A DNA stretch of 64,000 nt from Alicyclobacillus sp. ALC3 (GTDB taxonomy: Bacteria; Bacillota; Bacilli; Alicyclobacillales; Alicyclobacillaceae), in the NCBI RefSeq assembly GCF_028751195.1, contig NZ_CP066784.1:1240001-1304000 (forward strand), given 5' to 3'. Under the pieces are notes generated by a model. The model did no database searches. It was not told where the DNA came from and saw only the letters and a program-made list of their open reading frames with translations. Shown piece by piece: positions 37,340 through 47,505 of the stretch. Made by a program: the position numbers and the translations under genes. The first letter of the stretch is position 1, and each line of letters opens with the position of its first letter.

Positions 37340-37438
37340 TCACTTTTTCAACTTCGATAGGTATGTAGTGTATTTCAAGACCAGCAGGTTGATGGCCACG
37401 AACACAAACACACCAAACGCGAATCCAATCAGTGCCAT
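37340..37438 (-). CDS. 32-residue single-span membrane peptide downstream of oxidase subunit I
   Basis: A short frame with an ATG at 37438 and a strong GGAGGTGG ribosome site seven bases upstream. It encodes 32 residues: a hydrophobic helix (ALIGFAFGVFVFVAINLLVL) followed by a short basic tail ending in SKLKK. It begins 19 bases after the stop of the cytochrome oxidase subunit I gene on the same strand. The size, topology and place suggest a small accessory oxidase subunit, comparable in kind to the tiny single-helix subunits known in other haem-copper oxidases (inference; I do not recognise a named family). Confidence 0.75.
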   Translation of the reverse strand: MALIGFAFGVFVFVAINLLVLKYTTYLSKLKK

Positions 37439-37457
37439 TCTGCCACCTCCATTCAGG

Positions 37458-39668
37458 TCAGGTCAGGTGTTGTCCGCACCACGTTGCGAAGTTGCGGACC
37501 GTGATGACATGCTCAATCAACAGAACAACAATTCCAAATAGTGCATTGTACAGCCACCAGTTCATCGCTGCCGGGAAAAAGTAATTCAGTCGAGCTTTGT
37601 TCCCGTACGAAGCGTACCAGCCGGAGACGGTCAAGAAGACAACCGATGTGACAGACACCGCGAGTTCCATCAAGGCTGCGGGCGCATAGGCTGTGCGCAT
37701 CTGAACCGACGTGAAGGTAAACCACAAGAACAACCGCAGGTCAATACCGGCGACAGCTACGTAGGACAGCACGGTCACCGCGAGCACTCCGTTAAACGCT
37801 GGCCAACGGTTCTTTGCAAACAGCGCACCAGCGACAAGGCACAAGATACCGGAAACCATCAACAGCAAGGTCAACCAGTAGGGTAAGTCTTGTAGTCGTG
37901 CCAAATCAGGCAGCGTAAATTTGGATGGTCTCCAGTTGCGCAAGTAGACGTTTGAACCGACGAGGGATGCGGCTGCGAAGGTCAACGCGCCGACCCCCAA
38001 CCAGATGGCGAGGACCAGATTGCCTTGGCCATCACGGGTTTGTTCTGGCGCCGTATGTGGCTCGTCGTCGCCCGGTCCTAAGTACGGGTACGGCTGATAC
38101 GGAGTGCCCGTCACGACCGGGGTGTCATCGAAGTTGTATTCCGGCGGTGGAGATGGCACTGTCCACTCCAGCGTCTGTGCCTGCCACGGGTTTGACCCCA
38201 CGGTGCGGCCGTATTTGGCCGAGAACAGCAGGTTTCCGAGGATGAGCAGCGTCCCCACACCAAGGATGTAGGCACCTATCGTCGAGACTTGGTTCCAGAA
38301 GTGAAACTCCGGCGCATATGTCGAATAACGCCGCGGCATACCGGCAAGGCCAAGCAGGTGCATCGGGAAGAATGTGACCTGTGTGCCGACGAAGTAGACC
38401 CAAAAGCCTGCATAGCCCCACTTTTTGTTGTATATCCTTCCTGTTACCTTCGGAAACCAGAAGAACAGGCCCGCCATGATGGTCATGACGCTGCCGCCAA
38501 ACAACACGTAGTGAATGTGCGCAACAATGAAATAGGTATCGTGCAGAGACAGGTCAAGCGGTACGGAGGCAACGATGACGCCGCTGAAACCGCCGATGAT
38601 AAACGAGCCAATAAAACCGAGCGACGCGAACAGCATTGGCACTGCGTACTCGACTGACCCGCCCCAAATCGTCGCGAGCCAGTCAAAGACCTTCACAGAA
38701 GTCGGCACCGCGATGAGGAGCGACGTGATCATGAACGGAATGCCGGCAGACATCTGCATACCAGCAACAAACATATGGTGCGCCCACACGAAGAAACCGA
38801 GGAACCCGATTGCGACACTGGAATATGCAATCGCGTGGTAACCAAAAATCGGCTTGCGAGCGAATACCGGCAACACTTCAGAGATAATGCCAAAGCCAGG
38901 CAAAATCATGATGTAGACAGCGGGGTGTGAATAGAACCAGAACAGGTGCTGATAGAGCATCGCGTCGCCGCCTTGGGCCGCGTTGTAGAAGGCGGTGCCA
39001 AAGTGCCGGTCGAGCAGGAGCGTCGTGAGGGCCCCAGTCAATGCCGGTGTCGCAAACAGCTGTATGATCGCGGTGACGAGCATACTCCAAGTGAAAAGCG
39101 GCATCCGATTGAGGGTCATGCCAGGGGCCCGCATCTTAACCACAGTGACTATGATGTTCATGGCTCCGAGAATTGACGCAAGACTGACCAAGTGGACCGT
39201 CATCACCCAGAAGTCAATGCCAGGACCGTGGGATAGGATGCTGTAGGGTGGATAAGCGGTCCAGCCCGCATCTGGCATGCCAAAGAACATACCAGTCATG
39301 AACACGAAGCCACCAAGCAGATACAGCCAGTAACTGAGCGCGTTCATGCGCGGGAACGCCATTTCACGGGCGCCCACTTGAAGCGGAACTAGGTAGTTGC
39401 CAAAGGCACCGGTTAACATCGGAATAATCACAAGGAAGACCATGATTGTGGCGTGCATAGTGTAGAACTCGTTATAGGTCTGAGATGATACGAACGTGCC
39501 AAATGGCGACGACAGCTGAGTGCGGACCCCAAGCGCAAATAAACCACCGACCAGATAGAAAAACAGTGACGTCACACCGTACATAATGCCGATTTTCTTG
39601 TGGTCGACCGTCAACATCCAATCTCGCAGGAACGACTTGTCTCGTGGTGCTCGAAGTGCGGCTTCCAT
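37458..39668 (-). CDS. ctaD: Cytochrome c oxidase subunit I, with C-terminal subunit III-like extension
   Basis: Haem-copper oxidase, 736 residues from the ATG at 39668 (a TTG seven codons earlier lacks a ribosome site). Residues up to about 510 form the twelve-helix catalytic subunit, with MHATIMVF, the CuB/tyrosine motif YSHPAVYIMILP, WAHHMFVAGM and the haem ligands in HDTYFIVAHIHYVL. HPAVY in place of HPEVY, together with the preceding Tyr-Ser, is the A2-type pattern. After a linker the last ~200 residues contain five or so hydrophobic segments, as in subunit III fusions, though diverged. It is encoded 53 bases after subunit II. Confidence 0.94.
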   Translation of the reverse strand: MEAALRAPRDKSFLRDWMLTVDHKKIGIMYGVTSLFFYLVGGLFALGVRTQLSSPFGTFVSSQTYNEFYTMHATIMVFLVIIPMLTGAFGNYLVPLQVGAREMAFPRMNALSYWLYLLGGFVFMTGMFFGMPDAGWTAYPPYSILSHGPGIDFWVMTVHLVSLASILGAMNIIVTVVKMRAPGMTLNRMPLFTWSMLVTAIIQLFATPALTGALTTLLLDRHFGTAFYNAAQGGDAMLYQHLFWFYSHPAVYIMILPGFGIISEVLPVFARKPIFGYHAIAYSSVAIGFLGFFVWAHHMFVAGMQMSAGIPFMITSLLIAVPTSVKVFDWLATIWGGSVEYAVPMLFASLGFIGSFIIGGFSGVIVASVPLDLSLHDTYFIVAHIHYVLFGGSVMTIMAGLFFWFPKVTGRIYNKKWGYAGFWVYFVGTQVTFFPMHLLGLAGMPRRYSTYAPEFHFWNQVSTIGAYILGVGTLLILGNLLFSAKYGRTVGSNPWQAQTLEWTVPSPPPEYNFDDTPVVTGTPYQPYPYLGPGDDEPHTAPEQTRDGQGNLVLAIWLGVGALTFAAASLVGSNVYLRNWRPSKFTLPDLARLQDLPYWLTLLLMVSGILCLVAGALFAKNRWPAFNGVLAVTVLSYVAVAGIDLRLFLWFTFTSVQMRTAYAPAALMELAVSVTSVVFLTVSGWYASYGNKARLNYFFPAAMNWWLYNALFGIVVLLIEHVITVRNFATWCGQHLT

Positions 39669-39721
39669 CCAACCTCCCACCCTACTCAAAAGTCATCATC
39701 TACGCGCGAGCGACTTTCTCC

Positions 39722-40399
39722 TCAGCTGCTCGACTGTTGCCTGCAGAGCTGCTGTGCCAACCACTGCCGATACTCAGCTGGAGACACTACTTTCATGGTC
39801 GCGCGCATCTTCGAGTGGAATAACCCGCAGAACTGATCACACGGAACTGGAAAAGACTTGCCGATATACGTAGGGTCGAGGTTCACCCAAAACCGCGTCT
39901 GGCGCCCAGGCAGCGCATCCTGCTGAATCCGAACAGAGGGGATATAGAAACCGTGGATGACGTCTGCCGACGTAATGTCAAACACAACAGGCTGACCAGC
40001 CGGCACTTCAAACGTGTCATCCCAACTCGAAACATCGACACCGTTGCTGTACTTAAATTCCCACTGCCACATGTGACCCGTGACATGAATGGTGTTGGCT
40101 GAGGCGGTAACCGGGGGATTTTGTTCAGCGTACACACTTCGCAAGCTAATCACGCCGATGACAACCAAAATGACCGTAGGGGCGACGGTCCACATGAGTT
40201 CCAGCAAATTGTTGCCATGGACCGCCTTGCCCGTCCGATTTTTGTCCGTCCGACGGTAGCGCACAATAAACAACACGAGCAGAACTTCAACGACGACGAA
40301 TAACAATGCGCAGATCCCCAACACGATATAAAACAAACGGTCCACTCGTTGTGACATGTGCGTGATCGCGGTCGGTAACCACGACGCGATGTTGTGCAC
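39722..40399 (-). CDS. ctaC: Cytochrome c oxidase subunit II
   Basis: Two N-terminal membrane helices and an external cupredoxin domain, 225 residues. The CuA site is complete: His in VIHGFYIPSV, then CDQFCGLFHSKM giving both cysteines, the second His and the Met. This predicts electron entry from cytochrome c and not from quinol. No CxxCH is present, so it lacks the fused haem-c domain of caa3 enzymes. Start: the GTG at 40399 has AAGGAG eight bases upstream and keeps the conserved N-terminal segment before VDRLFYIVLG. Confidence 0.93.
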   Translation of the reverse strand: MHNIASWLPTAITHMSQRVDRLFYIVLGICALLFVVVEVLLVLFIVRYRRTDKNRTGKAVHGNNLLELMWTVAPTVILVVIGVISLRSVYAEQNPPVTASANTIHVTGHMWQWEFKYSNGVDVSSWDDTFEVPAGQPVVFDITSADVIHGFYIPSVRIQQDALPGRQTRFWVNLDPTYIGKSFPVPCDQFCGLFHSKMRATMKVVSPAEYRQWLAQQLCRQQSSS

Positions 40400-40551
40400 A
40401 CTATACACTCCTTGGCGGGTCATGATGACTTGACACTGCACTTACGTGCCTCGGAATGCGGAGCACACTTGCATTCCCAAGTATCTTCACGTCACCTTAC
40501 CACTCTGCCCCACACCCTGGCGGAGTTAAACCCATAGCAAGGACCATATTT

Positions 40552-41727
40552 TCAAACCGTATCTGTCAGAATTCTCTCCGGTTCTTGTTGCGAACGGGCA
40601 TACGCGTAGACCAGTACCATCGCCAACAGAGCTACAGCCGCAGCTACGAAAAAGGGAAGACTCATATGGACCTCAAAAAGCAGGGTAGCCGTGAGCGGGC
40701 CGACGACTCTGGCCAGGCTATCCATCGACGACAACAGCCCATTGGTTAGTCCTTGACCCAGAGTTGTCCGTTTTGTGATGACCGAAGTTAGCGTTGGCTT
40801 GATCACTGTGTTACTAGCGCCAAAAATGGTCATAAACAGAGTCGCTGTTGCAAAATTGCTCGAAAGCGTAATCAGCCACAGGCCAACGCCGGAGACGAAC
40901 AACCCGATGTACATGGCCGGGACTTCTCGGCCATGCGTCACATAGCGCTGAACAATGCCGCCTTGGACTAAGGCGCCGACAACCCCCGAGATCGCGAACA
41001 TCCAGCCGATCTCCTGCGCCGTCGCGTTGATCCGCGCCATCTCGAAGTACTGAAAACAACCTTCCAGCGCCGCGATCGAAAACTGCGCAACAAAATCAAC
41101 CAGATAGAGGTAGCGCAAGGGCCCTGCGAACGCTGTCCAACGCGAGGGGCGCTTCACGACGGCGCCACGCCCCTGTGGCATCAGCGACTCGCGCAGAGAT
41201 GTCGCCGCCCAAATGGCATTCGCAAGCGCAAGCCCCGCGGCGGCGAAGAAAGGCACAGCAGCACCATACACACTGAGGATACCGCCAACCGCGGGTCCCA
41301 GAATAAAGCCAAGTCCGATTGATACTCCCGCGAAGGCCATACCCTTGGTGCGCTCCTCTGGCGTCGTCACATCTGCGACGTATGCCATCGCAGTCGCAGT
41401 GACTGCGCCAGAAAAACCACCCCCAATGATGCGGGCGATATACATGAGCCACAAAATGTGCGCGGCGAGGCCAAAGACCAGGAAACTCACAGCATACCCG
41501 ACGAGACCGATGACGAGGACCGGCTTTCGACCGATGCGGTCCGAGATACGCCCCCACAATGGTGAGAGAACAAACGCCACAGCCGAGTACACTGCGAGCA
41601 TGAGTCCTAGGTTGTACGGCCTAGCGCCAACGTGTGAGACCATGAGCGGCAGAACTGGGATGATCAGCCCAAAGCCGATGAAGACGGTTACGAGGACAAC
41701 CAGAATGACTGTCAATTTGCGGATCAC
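40552..41727 (-). CDS. MFS drug-efflux-type transporter
   Basis: Twelve-helix major facilitator of 391 residues, close in pattern to TetA/multidrug antiporters. Motif A appears as GRISDRIGRKPVL after helix 2, and motif C as GLGFILGPAVGG in helix 5. The GTG start at 41727 has AAGGGGGGA upstream. It stands alone downstream of the divergent RNA methyltransferase region. The substrate cannot be told from sequence. Confidence 0.88.
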   Translation of the reverse strand: MIRKLTVILVVLVTVFIGFGLIIPVLPLMVSHVGARPYNLGLMLAVYSAVAFVLSPLWGRISDRIGRKPVLVIGLVGYAVSFLVFGLAAHILWLMYIARIIGGGFSGAVTATAMAYVADVTTPEERTKGMAFAGVSIGLGFILGPAVGGILSVYGAAVPFFAAAGLALANAIWAATSLRESLMPQGRGAVVKRPSRWTAFAGPLRYLYLVDFVAQFSIAALEGCFQYFEMARINATAQEIGWMFAISGVVGALVQGGIVQRYVTHGREVPAMYIGLFVSGVGLWLITLSSNFATATLFMTIFGASNTVIKPTLTSVITKRTTLGQGLTNGLLSSMDSLARVVGPLTATLLFEVHMSLPFFVAAAVALLAMVLVYAYARSQQEPERILTDTV

Positions 41728-41987
41728 GCCTAGTCCCCCCTTTCGCTATCTTTGAGGATAACAAACAGACAGCGCCAGTCCAACTCGACGAACTACCGAA
41801 GCAGCGATTTGCAGGGTTGGCGTCCTAGAATGAGGCAGCGTACAGGGGTATAATCCCTAGCAGACGTTTAAAGGTTGTCCTAAATTCTCAGCAAAACCAG
41901 AGGTTCGGGCGGCCCTGCTGGCGCACCGCACCAACAGACCTTTACCGGAGATTTGCGCAAACCCATGATTTGAGAGGAGCACTGCGC

Positions 41988-43148
41988 GTGACCGTAGACC
42001 AGCCACCCACCTCCCCGACCTTCACTTTACAAGCCACGACCGCATTCGGCCTTGAAGCCGTTGTGAAACGGGAACTCGAGCAGATTGGCTATCCGCCAAC
42101 GCGAACTGAGAACGGCTTTGTCGAGTTTTCGGGTGGTCCGGAGGCGATTGCCCGAGCCAACCTGTGGCTGCGTTCGGCTGACCGGGTTGTGATCGTGGTC
42201 GGACGCTTTCAAGCCGAGACGTTCGATGAATTGTTTGAAGGAACAAAAGCGTTAGACTGGCCGGACCTGTTGCCCGAAGACGCGTCATTCCCGGTCAGTG
42301 GTAAGTCTCTAAAGTCGACACTGTCAAGCGTTCCGGCTTGCCAGCGTATTGTCAAGAAAGCGATTGTCGACTCCCTCGGGAAACGGTACAAACGCGAGGT
42401 GTTCGAAGAGACCGGAGCACGTTACTCCATTGAAGTCTCGCTCTTGAAGGACGAAGTCACCCTCACTCTTGACACAAGCGGCGCCGGCCTGCACAAGCGC
42501 GGATACCGAATGTTGACGGCCGCTGCACCGATTCGAGAGACACTTGCCGCCGCGCTTGTGCAGTTGAGTCGCTGGCAACCGCACCGTCCCTTTGCAGATC
42601 CGCTCTGTGGCTCTGGCACGATTGCGATTGAGGCCGCTCTGCTTGGGCGCAACCAAGCCCCCGGTCTGAAGCGCGACTTTGATGCCGAGTACTGGGACAT
42701 CTGCCCCACCAAGATGTGGGACGACGCTCGCTCAGAAGCCGAAGCCGCAATCCGCACGGACGTTGAACTCGATATTACAGCGAGCGACATCGACCCTGAG
42801 GTGTTGAGCCTCGCCCGGTTTCACGTCAAGAAGGCTGGAGTGGCGGACTGTGTGCGTGTGGAACAACGCGATGTGGCAGAGTTTGCTCCACCACGCCCAT
42901 ACGGCTGCATTGTCACAAATCCGCCATACGGTGAACGCATCGGCGAGAAGAAGCAGGTTGATGCCTTATACCGGTCGATGGGTGAGTCGTTGCGGGCACA
43001 AAGAACGTGGTCAGTGTTCGTGATTAGCTCAGCGACTGACTTCGAACGGTTCTACGGCAAACGCTCTGACAAGAAACGCAAACTCTACAACGGCCGGATT
43101 CAGACGAACTTGTACCAGTACCTTGGTCCGCTGCCACCGCGGAAGTAG
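41988..43148 (+). CDS. THUMP-domain class I RNA methyltransferase (YpsC/RlmL-like)
   Basis: A 386-residue protein with an N-terminal ferredoxin-like/THUMP RNA-binding region (about 1-160) and a Rossmann methyltransferase domain. The SAM motif is FADPLCGSGTIAIEAA, and the catalytic NPPYGER shows an N2-guanine-type base methylase. This is the family of B. subtilis YpsC and the RlmL N-half, which modify 23S rRNA. The start is GTG 41988 with GAGAGGAG eight bases before it; the TTG six codons upstream overlaps that ribosome site. The gene is followed directly by the long repeat region. Confidence 0.9.
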   Translation: MTVDQPPTSPTFTLQATTAFGLEAVVKRELEQIGYPPTRTENGFVEFSGGPEAIARANLWLRSADRVVIVVGRFQAETFDELFEGTKALDWPDLLPEDASFPVSGKSLKSTLSSVPACQRIVKKAIVDSLGKRYKREVFEETGARYSIEVSLLKDEVTLTLDTSGAGLHKRGYRMLTAAAPIRETLAAALVQLSRWQPHRPFADPLCGSGTIAIEAALLGRNQAPGLKRDFDAEYWDICPTKMWDDARSEAEAAIRTDVELDITASDIDPEVLSLARFHVKKAGVADCVRVEQRDVAEFAPPRPYGCIVTNPPYGERIGEKKQVDALYRSMGESLRAQRTWSVFVISSATDFERFYGKRSDKKRKLYNGRIQTNLYQYLGPLPPRK

Positions 43149-43160
43149 GCACGGCGCGTG

Positions 43161-43197
43161 GCACCTAATGGCACCTAATGGCACCTAATGGCACCTG
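43161..43197. repeat. 10-bp direct repeat, 3.7 copies
   Basis: GCACCTAATG repeated three times head to tail plus a partial copy, starting 13 bases after the methyltransferase stop. It is separate in sequence from the 41-bp array that follows. Confidence 0.85.
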
Positions 43198-43237
43198 CGC
43201 CAGCGTGGCCACGGGCCAAGGCGGGTGGCCGGGGCCG

Positions 43238-44008
43238 GTGGCAAAATGACACCTACGTGAGCGGGGCGGCGGGTGAGGGCGGGTGGTAGGTGTCAAAATG
43301 ACACCTACGTGAGCGGGATCGCGGTGGTAAGTGTCAAAATGACACTTACGCGAGTAGAGCCACGGTGGTAAGTGTCAAAATGACACTTACGCGAGTGGAG
43401 CCACGGTGGTAAGTGTCAAAATGACACTTACGCGAGCGTGATCGCGGTGGTAAGTGTCAAAATGACACCTACGCGAGTGGAGCCACGGTGGTAGGTGTCA
43501 AAATGACACCTACGCGAGTGGAGCCACGGTCGTAGGTGTCAAAATGACACCTAAGCGAGCAGGGCCGCGGTGGTAAGTAACAAAATGACACCTACGCGAG
43601 TGGAGCCACGGTGGTAAGTGTTAAAATGACACCTACGCGAGTGGATCCACGGTGGTAGGTGTCAAAATGACACCTACGCGAGCAGGGCCGCGGTGGTAAG
43701 TGTCAAAATGACACCTACGCGAGTGGAGCCACGGTGGTAGGTGTCAAAATGACACCTACGCGAGTGGAGCCACGGTGGTAGGTGTCAAAATGACACCTAC
43801 GCGAGCAGGGCCGCGGTGGTAAGTGTCAAAATGACACCTACGCGAGCGGGATCGCGGTGGTAAGTGTCAAAATGACACCTACACGAACGGGGCCGCGGTG
43901 GTAAGTGTCAAAATGACACCTACGCGAGTGTGACCGTGGTGGTAGGTGTCAAAATGACACCTACGCGAGCAGAGCCACAGTGGTAAGTGTCAAAATGACA
44001 CTTACGCG
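43238..44008. repeat. 41-bp palindromic tandem array, left of acnA (about 19 copies)
   Basis: Each unit is a 23-base inverted repeat with core GTGTCAAAATGACAC plus an 18-base spacer such as GCGAGTGGAGCCACGGTG. The period is exactly 41 for most of the array. Outer arm bases vary: AAG/CTT in 4 units, AGG/CCT in 7, AAG/CCT in 7, and AGG/CTT in none; the first copy is partial. Spacers fall into a few recurring types (GTGGAGCCAC, CAGGGCCGC, CGGGATCGC). There are no unique spacers and no cas genes, so it is not a CRISPR array. No gene is seen in this stretch. Confidence 0.95.
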
Positions 44009-44185
44009 AGCGAACCTAGGAATCGGCTTCCATCTCTCTGTATGGTTGCAGCAAGGCTGCGACCCCTCCGCTGGGTGAAACACGCGCGACTCCGCCGAAA
44101 GTAACAGGGCTGCCTCCGGTGTACTCCACCTTTGGGCAGCCCTGTTTGAGTTGTCTGGTCGCCTTTACGCCTTCGCCTTTGCGCC
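44009..44185. repeat. Left copy of a ~160-bp inverted element flanking acnA
   Basis: This stretch, directly inside the left 41-bp array, recurs in reverse complement at 47345-47505 on the other side of acnA. Matching blocks include GAACCT.GGAATCG, CTCTGTATGGT, CAGCAAGGCTGCGACCCCTC and CTCCGCCGAAAGTAACAGGG. The copies differ by scattered substitutions and one ~12-base indel. It contains a 12-bp hairpin with arms AACAGGGCTGCC/GGGCAGCCCTGTT (44101-44147 region). From 44186 to 44624 I see only CGCCTT-type short repeats and the acnA leader; no convincing promoter could be fixed. Confidence 0.9.
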
Positions 44186-44624
44186 TTCGCCTTTACGCCT
44201 TCGCCCTTACGGCGCTTCATACAGTGATACACGAGTATCCCGCGCAATGCGGGCAACCCCCAAACCACAGGTGGTTGTGTGCCACCCCCCACTACGTGCC
44301 GCCCTCTGCCATTCCACAGCACCTCACTGCAGCGCACGTACGGTAGGAATAGCGGAGAGAGCCTGTCGCGAGAGCACACCGCCACCCTTTTTCTTGCAAA
44401 GCACAGAGCCTTGGTAGTAGAGTGACAAAGGACTGTTTTTGCGGTATCCCATGCCGCTATCTCGTTTCGTCATTTGGTCATCGACGTTTGTGATGTCCAT
44501 TCGACAAATGCCTTGCAGCTCTGCGAAAATAAGTGAGAGAGAAACAAGACGCCCTACTTCCCGTTATTCCATTTCACACGATTCAATCCTCTAACACCAA
44601 ACTGAATTACGTGGAGGGATTCAC

Positions 44625-47351
44625 ATGGTTTATCACGATCCATTCGGAGCACGTGCCAGACTTTCCGCCGCGGGCCAGTCGTACACCTACTACCGCCTGT
44701 CTGCGCTGGAGGAAAAAGGTGTTGGCCCAGTCTCCAAGCTTCCTTTCTCCATTAAGATTCTGCTCGAGGCTGTGCTTCGCCAGATCGACAACAAGGCGAT
44801 TGGCGAAGACCATGTGCGTGCGCTCGCGAACTGGAACGCAGCAGCACCACAGAAGGACGATGTACCGTTCAAACCAGCACGCATCCTGCTCCAGGACTTC
44901 ACGGGTGTTCCAGCCGTCGTCGATCTCGCAGCACTTCGCTCCGCCATGCACCGTCTGGGCGGTGACCCGAAGCGGATTAACCCACTCATCCCAGTCGACC
45001 TCGTCATTGACCACTCTGTCCAAGTTGACGCGTTTGGCACCAAAGAAGCGTACGAGTTCAACATCCAGCGCGAGTTCGAGCGCAACGAAGAGCGCTACAA
45101 ATTCCTGCGCTGGGCGCAGAAGTCGTTTGACAACTTCCGCGTCGTCCCACCCGGTACCGGCATCGTTCACCAAGTGAACCTGGAGTATTTGGCGAAAGTT
45201 GTGCAGCAAAGACAGGACGGCGACGAAGTCGTTGTCTTCCCAGACAGCCTCGTCGGTACGGACTCGCACACCACAATGATCAACGGCATCGGTGTGCTTG
45301 GCTGGGGCGTCGGCGGCATCGAAGCTGAAGCTTGCATGCTCGGACAGCCCCTCTACCAGTTGCTCCCGGAAGTCATCGGATTCAAGCTGACCGGTAAGTT
45401 GCCGGAAGGCGCGACGGCTACAGACCTAGCGTTAACCGTCGTCAATATGCTGCGTAAAAAGGGCGTCGTCGGCAAGTTCGTGGAGTTCTACGGACCCGGC
45501 CTCAGCAACATCGGCCTCGCAGACCGCGCAACCGTCGCTAATATGGCGCCGGAGTACGGCGCCACGATGGGCTTCTTCCCAGTCGACGCGGAGACCTTGA
45601 ACTACCTCCGGAGCACGGGTCGTGACAGTGACCTCATCGATCTTGTCGAAGAGTACACCCAAGCCCAGGGCTTGTTCCGCACCGACAGCACACCGGATCC
45701 GGTGTTTACCGACACGATTGAACTCGACCTCGCGACTGTCCAGTCACGGATGGCTGGCCCGAAGCGGCCGCAGGACCGGATCGAACTGTCCGATATGAAG
45801 TCGAACTTCGAGTCCGCTTTGACAAAGCCGATTGACCAGGCTGGATTTGGCTTGTCTGAAGACCAGGTCGATAAAGAAGTCACCATCAATCACGAGGACG
45901 GTAGCACCAGCACGATGAAGACCGGTGCGGTCGCCATCGCCGCGATCACCAGTTGCACCAACACCTCCAACCCGAACGTCATGGTCGGAGCAGGCCTGCT
46001 CGCGAAGAAGGCCGTCGAGCGCGGCCTCGTGACGCCGAAGTATGTAAAGACCAGTATGGCGCCGGGATCGAAAGTGGTGACCGACTATCTCGAGAACGCG
46101 GGATTGATTGAGCCGCTCGCGGCGCTCGGTTTTGACCTCGTCGGCTACGGCTGCACGACCTGCATCGGAAACAGTGGTCCGCTGCCAGACGAAGTCGGAC
46201 AGCCCATCGCAGACAGCGACCTGCTCGTTTCGGCAGTGTTGTCCGGCAACCGCAACTTCGAAGGTCGCATCCACTCGCTGGTGAAGGCAAACTACCTGGC
46301 ATCGCCGCCGCTCGTCATTGCCTACGCGCTCGCTGGCACGGTCGACATCGACCTGACCACAGAGCCGCTTGGCACTGACAAGAACGGTCAGCCGGTGTAC
46401 CTGAAGGACCTGTGGCCGACGTCTCTCGAGATTCAAGAGACAATCAGCTCGGTCATCAATCCGGAGATGTTCCGCAAAGAGTACGAGCACGTGTTCTCCA
46501 GCAACGAGCGCTGGAACGCCATTGAAACGCCGGAAGGACAGTTGTACGAGTGGGATTTGGCGTCCACCTACATCCAGGAGCCGCCGTTCTTCGTCAGCCT
46601 CACTGTCGACCTGCCGGAGACTGAAGACATCGAGCAAGCGCGCATCCTGGCACTCCTCGGCGATTCAGTGACAACGGACCACATCTCGCCAGCAGGCAAC
46701 ATCAAGGTCGATTCGCCGGCAGGCACGTATCTGACTGATCACGGTGTCAAACCGTACGACTTCAACTCGTATGGATCGCGCCGCGGCAACCACGAAGTCA
46801 TGATGCGCGGCACCTTCGCGAACATCCGCATCCGCAACCAAGTGGCCCCTGGCACTGAAGGCGGCGTGACGAAGTACCTGCCGACGGACGCAGTGATACC
46901 GATTTACGACGCGTCGATGAAGTACCAGAACGACGGTACGCCGCTCGTCGTGATCGCTGGCAAGGAGTACGGCACAGGCAGCTCGCGCGACTGGGCTGCA
47001 AAGGGCACGAACCTGCTCGGTGTGCACGCGGTCATCGCAGAGAGCTTCGAACGCATCCACCGCAGCAACCTCGTCGGCATGGGCGTCCTGCCACTGCAGT
47101 TCAAGGACGGCGACTCTTGGAAGTCGCTCGGCTTGACTGGCACGGAGAAGATTCAGATCCGTGGTCTAGAAGGCGAGCTTGCGCCTGGCCAGGACCTCGA
47201 AGTCGTCGCAACGCGCGAGGACGGCAGCCGCTTCAACTTTGCCGCCCGCCTGCGCTTAGACAGCGCGATTGAGGTGGAGTATTACCGCAACGGTGGTATT
47301 CTCCAGACGGTGCTTCGCAACTTTGTGCAGGAGCAGTACGCGAAGGCGTAA
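44625..47351 (+). CDS. acnA: Aconitate hydratase
   Basis: TCA-cycle aconitase of the AcnA/IRP1 class, 908 residues, isomerising citrate and isocitrate. The [4Fe-4S] cysteines are Cys444 in SCTNTSNP and Cys510 and Cys513 in [11 protein letters not shown]-terminal [16 protein letters not shown] and swivel-domain [18 protein letters not shown] are typical. The ATG at 44625 has GGAGGG upstream. Members of this class can also bind mRNA as apo-protein in Bacillus (known for B. subtilis CitB). The last codons (Ala-Lys-Ala-stop) lie at the inner edge of the right inverted element, so the 3' end of the gene borders the repeat. Confidence 0.97.
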   Translation: MVYHDPFGARARLSAAGQSYTYYRLSALEEKGVGPVSKLPFSIKILLEAVLRQIDNKAIGEDHVRALANWNAAAPQKDDVPFKPARILLQDFTGVPAVVDLAALRSAMHRLGGDPKRINPLIPVDLVIDHSVQVDAFGTKEAYEFNIQREFERNEERYKFLRWAQKSFDNFRVVPPGTGIVHQVNLEYLAKVVQQRQDGDEVVVFPDSLVGTDSHTTMINGIGVLGWGVGGIEAEACMLGQPLYQLLPEVIGFKLTGKLPEGATATDLALTVVNMLRKKGVVGKFVEFYGPGLSNIGLADRATVANMAPEYGATMGFFPVDAETLNYLRSTGRDSDLIDLVEEYTQAQGLFRTDSTPDPVFTDTIELDLATVQSRMAGPKRPQDRIELSDMKSNFESALTKPIDQAGFGLSEDQVDKEVTINHEDGSTSTMKTGAVAIAAITSCTNTSNPNVMVGAGLLAKKAVERGLVTPKYVKTSMAPGSKVVTDYLENAGLIEPLAALGFDLVGYGCTTCIGNSGPLPDEVGQPIADSDLLVSAVLSGNRNFEGRIHSLVKANYLASPPLVIAYALAGTVDIDLTTEPLGTDKNGQPVYLKDLWPTSLEIQETISSVINPEMFRKEYEHVFSSNERWNAIETPEGQLYEWDLASTYIQEPPFFVSLTVDLPETEDIEQARILALLGDSVTTDHISPAGNIKVDSPAGTYLTDHGVKPYDFNSYGSRRGNHEVMMRGTFANIRIRNQVAPGTEGGVTKYLPTDAVIPIYDASMKYQNDGTPLVVIAGKEYGTGSSRDWAAKGTNLLGVHAVIAESFERIHRSNLVGMGVLPLQFKDGDSWKSLGLTGTEKIQIRGLEGELAPGQDLEVVATREDGSRFNFAARLRLDSAIEVEYYRNGGILQTVLRNFVQEQYAKA

Positions 47352-47505
47352 AGGCGAAGGCGACCAGACAACTCAAACAGAGCTGCCCAAAGGTGGAGTA
47401 CACCGGAGGCAGCCCTGTTACTTTCGGCGGAGACACCGGCGGAGGGGTCGCAGCCTTGCTGTGACCATACAGAGGGACCGAAGCGATTCCCAGGTTCGCT
47501 CACGT
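47345..47505. repeat. Right copy of the ~160-bp inverted element, includes acnA 3' hairpin
   Basis: Reverse complement of the element at 44009-44185. It starts at the acnA stop codon. Its hairpin (AACAGAGCTGCC with GGCAGCCCTGTT, one mismatch) lies about 30 bases after the stop, followed by ACTTTC, and may act as transcription terminator or mRNA 3'-end stabiliser for acnA. Confidence 0.85.

Noticed and set aside
43238..44008. CRISPR array
   Set aside because: Regular repeats with short spacers, but the spacers are near-identical and only 18 bases, the repeat is a perfect palindrome, and no cas gene is in the window.
45744..46637. 297-codon minus-strand ORF
   Set aside because: Antisense shadow of aconitase with no recognisable motifs.
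44009..47505. Insertion-sequence terminal inverted repeats around acnA
   Set aside because: The inverted arms look like termini, but the enclosed segment encodes only aconitase. No transposase and no target-site duplication could be recognised, so calling it an IS is not supported.
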